64,000 bases of DNA from Gigantopelta aegis (lineage: Eukaryota; Mollusca; Gastropoda; Neomphalida; Peltospiridae), in NCBI RefSeq assembly GCF_016097555.1, contig NC_054708.1, positions 19,316,596 through 19,380,595 on the forward strand, written 5' to 3'. Position 1 is the first letter of the stretch. Each line of letters opens with the position of its first letter. This document shows positions 56,030 to 64,000 of the stretch, piece by piece. The position numbers and the translations under genes were made by a program. The notes under the pieces were generated by a model, which saw only the letters and a program-made list of their open reading frames with translations, did no database searches and was not told where the DNA came from.

Positions 56030-58379
56030 AAATTGTTAATAACTGGTTAAGGTAACTAATGTTTGGACAACAGGCCTAAGTATTAAGAGGACTATTCCAA
56101 GTTTACAGCCATTGGAATACGCAGTGTATTAGAAGTTACAACAGTTGTTTCCCTTGGATCACATACAAATTCACTTTATATTATATTTTTATTATTGAAG
56201 AACATTAGGACAATGGATGGTTTTACTTTCTTAAAATCATTTATATGTTTGACTTTAGATTTAGATTGAATGTTGATTTTGAGTATTTTCAAGCTTATAT
56301 AATGGGCATTGTTTATTTATTTACAGTTTGATCTACAACTTGCAAGGGAGTGGTTATGTTTGCCTATGGCAGTACTGGAATATAGATATTATCACAATGT
56401 GTGAAGTGCATGGAAGTTATGCAGTATTTACATATGTACCTATTTGGTACATATACACATGAATTTGTTATTAAAATTCCATTTTTCAGTGACGGTGAAA
56501 TTCCCACCTGATACATTGCCAATTTCACAAAGGCTACACTTGGAATTGTGATGCATGACATCTATAGGTGTTGGAAGTTGCCGGAACTGAAGGGGCCATT
56601 TATGAAAGGTGAGATCATATTTGAAATTTTTAAAAATCTTTTGAGGGTACGAAAGCAAGCAAGATTAACTCTGTATAATTTAAAATGTGTTTCCTACTCT
56701 TCTGTTTGTGATGCTGTGTATGGAGTAAACTTAGGGTAAACCTATTTATGAGCAAATTTGCTGATTACGAACGCAGAAGTTTTTTTATTGAAATATTAGA
56801 AGTTCTTTGTAGCCTCTTATGTCACCGAATGGTGACCTTGAAAGTAATGAAGTTCTGTTCTGTTCTGTTCTTTTATGTTATGTTCTGTTCCATTTTGTTC
56901 CGATCCGTTTCGTTCTGTTCTTGGTCATAAATTCAGAATTTTAGGGAAAGGACACCGAGCAATAGATATGCCAGGCCTCTGAGAATTGAAAATGTCTGTA
57001 GCCAATTTCAGGTAACCCATTTTGTTTTTGCATAACCTGTTATTTCCATGTAAATGGTGTCCTAAATTTAATGCAAAATTGAAAAACAGGTGATGCAAAA
57101 ATTAGATTTGCATTTGCGATGCATGTGTGATTGTTCTTGCCAAAACCAGATGTAGGGAGAGACCCATTGTCTTTCTGCCCTAGCTATACCCATGTGGGCC
57201 TTCATGTCTTTAAAATGTTTTGTAGACTGAAATTAAAGCTGCAAGACATAAAATTTAGGCAGCATATAATATTATAAATGCAGAATGTTATTTTCAGAAT
57301 CCACAAAATTGTACCAAATAAATTAAATAATTTTTTTGTAGTAATTGGTTAACAGACATGAAAAAAAAGAAAAGAAAAAAAAAGAAAAAGCTAAAAGATT
57401 CATTCACCACATTTTTGCAGAGAAATTATATTTCCGTTATTGATCAAGGTCTTAACATGTCACAAGAGCCTGAAGTTTTTACAACTTTGCTGGAACAAAG
57501 GTTGAGAGAGAGACATTAGTTTTCATCAAAAAGGAGCTGCAAATATTTGCTGGTGGGACAGAACAGATATTTTATGCACCGAAAGGATTTTAAAATTCCA
57601 TATTTTGTCTGCAGCTGGGGCGTAAAAAACTGAACCGGACATGGCGGATATCTTGGGAGGATAATATTTAAATTCAAAAAGCTATAATTCTGTCAGTGCG
57701 TTCATCGCGAGAACAATAAGATTGCGTGTGGCTGGTCGCAATCGCCAGCTCACGGCTGGCTGGCTCACTGAATGTGACAAGGCGTATCACTTATGGAAAT
57801 CCTTCGGTTCCTTAAATATTAGTTATTTTCTTAAAGAATTGATTTGTTGGTTTTGTTTGATAACTTAAATTGGACACGGCTATAAACTTTTGTTATGCAG
57901 GTACTTTAAACGTATGATGTTACTGTTTTTGTCTCGCATTGATATGAGATAATTATAGGTATTACTTTTTTTCTGAAAGTAGGCCTGTACCGTGTAATGA
58001 CGTCAACTTTTGCAATGTTAAATTTTCATGGTCAGGTCCATTTCTCACAAACTATAAGTTGTAGATCAATGAATCTTGGTTAAAGTTGCATCTATGAATG
58101 TTATTTCAGCACGTTAAACAGTTGTACAATTTTACTAGATTAAAAAATTGTTTTAAACCTTTCTAAAAATATTTATTTTTGTATTATGTTTTATAGATTT
58201 AAATTGATTCTGAATTTTACAATGTTGAATTTTAAAAAATTATTAATAACTAAAAAAATTAATTAAGTATATTTGTTAGCACTAAGATGAATATCTGTGG
58301 ATTCAACTACGAGTGATATATATACCACCTAAATTTTAAGTTTATGATTTTGCAGAATTCGTGTTATATACATTTGTAA
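56030..58379. other. Intergenic, no gene seen
   Basis: Contains a TTCTG-rich run (56858-56932), an A/G-rich run near 57360, and near 57015-57125 GGTTATGC-like sequence reminiscent of the element at 3562-4481. No exon supported. Confidence 0.5.
56858..56932 (+). repeat. TTCTG pentanucleotide repeat, degenerate
   Basis: TTCTGTTCTGTTCTGTTCTT followed by diverged TTCTG/TTCYG units. Confidence 0.85.
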
Positions 58380-58390
58380 TGCAGGACAGG

Positions 58391-58588
58391 ACAGGACAAG
58401 TCAGGTCAGAGTGTTTAACGTGCACATTCAGAGCAAGCTGTTGTAGCGCACACCTGTCCTGGGCATAGGTGCTGGCCTCGGCTGGCTCTTCTGTTCAGGA
58501 CAGGAAAGGGGTTGGTGAGGAGACCGCCTGCACTGGCAGGTGCAAGGGAGTATCAGCAGTCCGACCGGGGCTGGTAACAGGCAGAGGG
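58391..58588 (+). mobile_element. Short GGTCA-type element, copy 4, with flanking repeat
   Basis: CAGGTCAGAGTGTTTAACGT, AAGCTGTTGTAGCGCACACC, CCTGCACTGGCAGGTGCAAG and CCGACCGGGGCTGGTAACAG. TGCAGGACAGG stands on both sides (58380-58390 and 58589-58599), a possible 11-base target duplication. Confidence 0.78.
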
Positions 58589-58791
58589 TGCAGGACAGGG
58601 TCAAAACACTTCTTATATCAGTTTTATTAGAAACTGTTAACATTATTACCAATGGGAACTGGTTTAGTTTGAGGGGACCTGTGAAGCAAGCCATTTAAGT
58701 AGCTATTGGTGTAGATGAATATGCAAACTAGTCTAATATTTTCATTTTCATTTCAATTCTTTTAGGGTATATAAGGCCATAAATACATATA

Positions 58792-59093
58792 CAGGGCACA
58801 AGATTTCCCAAGAACCGTTGTTCTGTTTGTGTGTTGGTAATGCAACTTTAAAATCACAAGAACTGCCAATCGGTTATGTGATGAACAATAACATTCTATA
58901 ATTAAAAGTATCGTTTTTAAATACATTTGAACCACCAATGTAGCACAGAACCATAGTTCAAGTGTTTTAGGATTAGGTAGGCCTGACTCATCGGTTACGA
59001 GAACTATATTCACATAACCAAACAATCGGTTACCTAAGTAAAACTCACATGAACTACTTCCAGTTACCTAAGATTTTGAAATATTGTCCCCTG
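58792..59093. mobile_element. hAT-like MITE (CAGGGCACAA ends)
   Basis: CAGGGCACAAGATTTCCCAA at the left is mirrored by TTTGAAATATTGTCCCCTG at the right. The flanks ACATATAC and GCATATAC are a 7 of 8 direct repeat. CGGTTA repeats inside. Confidence 0.7.
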
Positions 59094-59113
59094 CATATAC
59101 ATATATACAAGTG

Positions 59114-59140
59114 GTATATATATATATATATATATATTAA
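59114..59140. repeat. TA microsatellite
   Basis: About 12 TA repeats. Confidence 0.9.
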
Positions 59141-59384
59141 TATTTTGGTACCAGTTGTTCAAATTATTAGCCAGCTGTTTTGGAAACAACACAAAATAGA
59201 AAAATTTATTATTACCCATATGTTTAAAAATATCTTGGCACATAATCAAAGTGATATGTCCCACTAAAACACCAAGTGGGATGTAACACTTCGACGTCAC
59301 GCCATGACCTCATCGATTAACACACTGCAACCTTACAGGAACTATCAACCAAACAATTTGGGTGATATAAATTAAGATTGATTA

Positions 59385-59520
59385 TGGGTAATAAATAGGA
59401 TATTAAACTCACCACCACCCCGCACCACGTCTATGTCCCTCGTGAAATAATTCTCATTGTTACTCCCTAAAGCTCATGACAACTGAAAACTATTTCACTT
59501 GAGACACAAACACAATACAA
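59385..59520 (+). mobile_element. Palindrome-bearing MITE, partial copy
   Basis: GGGTAATAAATAGGATATTA, then ATGTCCCTCGTGAAATAATT and AACTATTTCACTTGAGACAC. Shares the stem of the 60105-60265 element. Confidence 0.65.
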
Positions 59521-59654
59521 AATGGAAGCTTGTCCAATATCCCATAATTATTACATATTACATTTCCAAAAATACCTAAAACTAGTTAGTATGTAGTTAC
59601 ATTTTTGCTTTAAACATTGTTGAGGGGTGTAAGGGTACTTTAAAATCCAGATAC

Positions 59655-60265
59655 AACATTTTATTACCCCAGCAGGCACTCATAACGGGGAAAATAAAAA
59701 TCATAATTTCTCACAGAAATTATCATGCATTGGTCTAACGAACAATACTATTGGATAATTTGATGCTTACAAACCAATGATCTTGTCGGTACTAAATATG
59801 ACGTCATCACGATTTGGCAAACGCACACAATGAGTGAATGACGTCATGTAGTTTAAAGAGTTTGCATTTACGGCTGTCTGATTTTGGTGTTAAATTTATA
59901 ACAAAATGTCATTTTAATGCAATTCATTATAGATTTTGTACCAGAATAAAGAGAACTTTTGTTTTTGAAAATTATCTATGAACGTGATTAAATTACAAAG
60001 TTATAGAAATACTCAGAACAGTGCGTAAAGTGGCGTATATCGTTTCTATACATGTATGTGCATGTGTGTGTCGAAAATAAAGGCTTTTAGAGAAAAAATA
60101 GCTCCGGTAATAAATAGAATAACAAACTCAGCACCAGTTATTATCAAATTTATGTCCCTCATGAAATAATTTTAATTTGTCACTCGCTAAAACTCGTGAC
60201 AACTGAAAATTATTTCACTTGGGACATAAATTTGATAATAACTGGTAACTCGTTTATTATCCTCT
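59655..60265 (+). mobile_element. Palindrome-bearing MITE, long copy
   Basis: Same ends as 25045-25330 (TTATTACCCCAGCAGGCACT ... TTTATTATCCTCTAT) but with about 330 extra bases in the middle. Its right part contains a near-perfect stem of about 50 bases: CCAGTTATTATCAAATTTAT plus GTCCC at 60133-60157 pairs exactly with 60221-60245. Confidence 0.75.
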
Positions 60266-60300
60266 ATATATCCAATTGAGGTTCAAGCACATAAATCGTA
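60265..60300 (+). repeat. Dispersed repeat, copy 3 (partial)
   Basis: TATCCAATTGAGGTTCAAGC as at 11285 and 14005. It starts exactly where the palindromic element ends. Confidence 0.5.
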
Positions 60301-60319
60301 AGCACATGACTTTTGACAT

Positions 60320-60478
60320 TGCCAATATAAAAGATCCCTTGCTGCTAATTGAAAAGAATAGCCTAAAGGGTTTCCTTTCTAATTATTTCTGTGTTCCTTA
60401 ATTAACCAATTGTCCAACACCATATAACTAGTTAAATGTGTTCAGTGTGTTATTAAATAAAACATTTCTTTTTTTTCT
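60320..60478 (+). mobile_element. SINE 3' half
   Basis: AAAAGATCCCTTGCTGCTAA to the first tail type (CAACACCATATAACTAG, AATAAAACATTTC). Confidence 0.85.
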
Positions 60479-61041
60479 CTTTTTTCCTGACATCACCAGT
60501 GCATGACTGTTTGGGACAAAAAGATAGGGGAGGGGAGGTATTGGTGGTATTATTTTCTTAGCTAATCAAAGCTTCACCACCTCTGACATTTTCATGGACT
60601 GACTCTGGGATGAAAAGAGTTATGAGGCAGAGTATTATTTCTTGTCTTAAGCTACAAATCAATGATAAAATACCCATCATACATGAATTTATATATTGAT
60701 TACAAGTGGACTAGAATTAAATGGTGTGAAATATATCAGAGGTGATGTTTTAACACAGGGTCTGCCATTTGTCTTCATTTTATTGGCTATCAATTCTCAG
60801 TGGTTTACTGGAAAGAAATGTGAGGTCTGCAATCCATCTCAGTGACCGGAGCAAGTCTACCTGACAGCTCGGCTAATAGGTGGTTTTTTGATGTATTGGT
60901 CAGTGTCAGGTTATTGGTGTGTAACATATCCAGCAGATTCAGTTTACCCTCATTTTATCAACAATAGGCCTATAGTTCAATCGTCTTCTTTTTATCTTTT
61001 CTTTTTTTAAATACAGTATACTTAAAGGCATAAAAAAGAAA

Positions 61042-61272
61042 AGATGCAGGACGTATCCCAGTGGTAAAGTATTCGCTTGATATGTGGTCAGTCTAGGATC
61101 GAACCCCCTTGGTGGACCCATTGGGCTATTTCTCGTTCCAGCCAGTGCTCCACAACTAGTATATCAAAGTCTGTGGTATGTGCTATCCTGTCTATGGGAT
61201 GGTGCATATAAAAGATCCTTTTGCTACTAATGGAAAAATATAATGGGTTTCCTCTCTAAAACTTTAGATTAA
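61042..61272 (+). mobile_element. tRNA-derived SINE, tail-truncated
   Basis: Head (CAGGACGTATCCCAGTGGTA, AGGATCGAACCCC) and body to GGGTTTCCTCTCTAA. Followed at once by another copy. Confidence 0.88.
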
Positions 61273-61274
61273 AA

Positions 61275-61545
61275 AGGGATGGGACGTAGCCCAGTGGTAA
61301 AGCGCTTAGTTGATGCGCAGTCAGTTTGGGATCGATCCCCATTGGTGGCCCCATTGGGCTATTTTTCGTGCTCCACAACTGGTATATCAAAGTCTGTGGT
61401 ATGTGCTATCCTATCTATGGGATGGTGCATATAGCGGGTTTCGTCTCTAATACTATATATGGCTTGACATCCCGTAGCCGATGATTAATAAATCAGTGTG
61501 TTCTAGTGGTGTCGTTAAACAAAACAAACTTTTTAAAAAGAAGAA
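61275..61545 (+). mobile_element. tRNA-derived SINE with body deletion, second tail type
   Basis: Head (GGGACGTAGCCCAGTGGTAA, GGGATCGATCCCC), body lacking the AAAAGATCCCTTGCTGC step, tail CCGTAGCCGATGATTAATAA to GTCGTTAAACAAAAC. Confidence 0.9.
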
Positions 61546-61823
61546 TTTTGTTTCCAGGAACCCAACCATACTTTTAGAAAAATGTGTGATCCTAATTTCT
61601 GACAGTGATGGCAACGGCGCCAACAGTATCGTCAACTTTTGTGTTAAAGTTTTGAATTTAGATCAGTTTCTCACAAACTATAAATCCTAGGTTAATGAAA
61701 CTTGGTTTATAGTTGCATCTATGGATGTTCATCACAGTACACTGAAATTTTTTGTGGTAGGCAAGACATTTAATTCCATGGAATTCTTCTCTTTTTTTTC
61801 AGTGTATTTTATTATTATTATTA

Positions 61824-61859
<36 letters not shown>

Positions 61860-62924
61860 TATTAATATGTGTGTAAAAAGAGTGAATTAAATACAAAAAA
61901 TTAATTAAAACAAGAAGCCAATTAACCAACAACACCTAATTTGGGGATGTGGTACATTCCTTAAAGCACACTTTTTTTAATGCCTTAGTTTATTGTTTTT
62001 CTGTGTCTTAAGTGAAAACAATTGTTCTGCTGAAGATGAAAAATGATAATTGTGATTACATATGACAGGCGAGTTGGATCACACAACCTTGAAGATGAGC
62101 GAAGAGATGGGCAAACAAGTTCTGAATTTGAATCAATATTTAGTTGTTTTTTTACTTCCATATTTCTGGAATAGTTCATAAGAATGTAGTTCATCATTCA
62201 TCACAGTATTATCAGGCCATTGTTTCAGTACAATATATATATTTGAAATGTCAATGTAGAATAGAACTGCAACACTGTGTTAGGGTTAGGTAACTCACCG
62301 GTTATATACACAAATACATTTTACATAACTGAACAGTCAGTCCCATCCTCTACAAAAATGTTTCTTATTAATAATTTCAGTTTGTTTGATCAATGTAAGA
62401 AGAAAAGTAAAAGTATTTTGGAAATAACAAAACAAAAAAAACTATTTTTGTGTCCAATTTAGAAAACAATCGGCTCAGACATAAATAACTTTATACTGAT
62501 GGGTATTTCTGACCAGCTGTCCAGTATTTATGCCCATTCTTCCCGATAACAGTGGGTTTTTTAACCCTTTAAAAAACCCAAACAAAAACAAAACAAAACG
62601 AACTGTGATTCATATCCCAATATTTGGTGTTTTTCATTTTTAATAAAACAATTAAATTTATTATCAAATTAGTTGTCACAATTAGCTATCCATCCCTGAA
62701 AATGACCGCGACGTGCCGCCATTGTTGTCAAGCAAAAGTACTTGCCAAAAAACACTTTTTGAACTCAAAATTCCAAAGTTATTTTCCATTGAAAAACAAC
62801 AAACAGTGTACAGTATGTCGCCTGGGGGGAGATATCTTGCCTGCAGTAGTTAGAAGGTTAAAATAAGACGTTTTTACTAGGCCCATGGATATCCTGTATA
62901 GTAGGTTTCACTGTATATATAGGG
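61546..62924. other. Intergenic, no gene seen
   Basis: TTA microsatellite at 61810-61860; otherwise AT-rich. Near 62900, TAGGTTTCACTGTATA resembles the right end of a TACAGTGAAACC MITE, without a visible left end. Confidence 0.5.
61808..61866. repeat. TTA microsatellite
   Basis: Run of TTA/ATT repeats with one irregular unit. Confidence 0.93.
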
Positions 62925-63185
62925 CACACTGAATTATTAATCATTGGCTATTGGATGTCAAACGTTTGAACATTTTGACATTCAGTCTTGGAGAAGAAAC
63001 CCACTTAATTTTTTCCATTAGTAGCAAGGGATCGTTTATATGCATCATCCCACAGACAGGATAGCACATACCATTGCATTTTATGATGCACTGGCTGGAA
63101 CAAGATTATCCCGATGAGGCCTACTGATGAGGATCGATCTCAGACTGACCATGCATCAGGCTAGCGCTTTTACCATGTTCAACCC
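62925..63185 (-). mobile_element. tRNA-derived SINE, second tail type
   Basis: TTGGCTATTGGATGTCAAAC, CCATTAGTAGCAAGGGATCG, CCCACAGACAGGATAGCACA and head GAGGATCGATCTCAGACTGA, minus orientation. Confidence 0.88.
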
Positions 63186-63213
63186 CTTTCACTGTACATC
63201 CATATATATTCAA

Positions 63214-63312
63214 GATTGCCTCTTTTTTCTTTTCTTTTTTTTCTCTTCTTTTTTTCTCTCTTTTTTCCCCCCTTTTTTTTGTTTTGTTATAATGTTAAAA
63301 AAAAAAAAAATC
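63214..63312. repeat. Polypyrimidine tract then A-run
   Basis: About 75 bases of almost only C and T, then an A-run. Confidence 0.9.
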
Positions 63313-64000
63313 TTATTCATATTTGAAGAAACAAATCGGGGTGGTTGCACTACACATCCATTTTAATATGTCATTCAAAAAGTGTTAAACCATTACAGAT
63401 TATGCATGCATGCTCTAGCTGTCTCGATTAACAAAGATGCACTGTTAAAATGAATACCCCTGTTTGTACCGGTATTAAGCTTAGTGACATTTTGTTTTTT
63501 TGCTGTTCTATCACTTGGTGACCCCAGACACAAAGCAGTAACTTGTATTTAGCAGTTGCTGTGTCTGTTTCTCCTCTGTTAGAACATGTCACTGGAGGTT
63601 TAATGTTTCGCTCTGTGTGGATCAAATTTTAAACTACTCCCTTTTTTACAAATGTGAAACCGTACAATGCAAAATAAAAACTTATCAGTGACGTATTTAT
63701 TTGCATCCGAAATGTGTTTTTATGATTTTGTCATTCTTTTCTGTCAAAGGGGATTAATTTATTCCTGTCATTGTTGTAATTTGCCAGTCGCACTTCCCAC
63801 TGAAGGAGTTAAATGGAATTGAAATGGCTATCACAGACTAAAACGTAAACTTGAAAGCAGCTGTGCATAATAATACTGTCAGAAAAAAAGGGGGGAGATG
63901 AAAAAAGATGTTGACTGCTATTTTGTGAATGCCAACAAAGTCAATACGCCATGCTACAAAAACACCTTTGAATTTTAAAATGGTTTAAAACTCATACATT
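63313..64000. other. Intergenic, no gene seen
   Basis: No exon or repeat I can support up to the window edge. Confidence 0.5.

Overview
The window looks like AT-rich animal DNA, most likely from a mollusc (inference: gastropod or a relative). The reasons are spliced metazoan genes with GT-AG introns, many copies of a tRNA-derived SINE whose head and body I associate with mollusc genomes, several Tc1/mariner transposons, many short inverted-repeat DNA elements (MITEs), 5'-truncated LINEs and one DIRS-like tyrosine-recombinase retrotransposon. No species can be named from the sequence alone.

Two host genes can be supported, both on the minus strand and both encoding membrane-anchored RING-H2 ubiquitin ligases. 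The first (16055-20332) is a complete three-exon RNF103 orthologue of 682 residues. The second (36527-42878) is a small five-exon gene of the RNF24/RNF122 type. It was assembled by eye from exons of 36 to 97 bases that are too short to stand out as open frames. The rest of the window is introns, untranslated sequence and repeats.

Layout: 1-1457, a Tc1 copy cut by the window edge; 2738-3186, a dimeric SINE; 3562-4481, a large MITE; 5185-5600, a LINE tail; 6093-7596, a decayed second Tc1 family; 9172-9735, adjoining MITEs; about 13240-20332, RNF103 with its probable 3' UTR; 22-30 kb, SINEs, a LINE fragment between two 370-base direct repeats, and nested MITEs; 30998-32495, an uninterrupted Tc1 copy; 35.6-42.9 kb, the RNF24-like gene. 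Its first intron holds about 3 kb of satellite: about 105 strict 18-base units and about 21 units of 42-43 bases. Then 43-46 kb holds SINEs plus a different short element of about 190 bases; 48384-53612 is the DIRS-like element, sitting inside one copy of a diverged tandem duplication; 55-63 kb holds SINEs, MITEs and a long palindromic element family.

The most notable observations are: the 43-base satellite, in which each unit carries one or two perfect matches to the p53-family half-site consensus, inside the intron of a ubiquitin-ligase gene; the 18-base satellite that runs to within about 40 bases of that intron's 3' splice site; the unfamiliar 190-base short element, one copy of which sits cleanly inside a SINE; and the DIRS-like element, whose internal complementary region and paralogous empty site fix its ends to the base.
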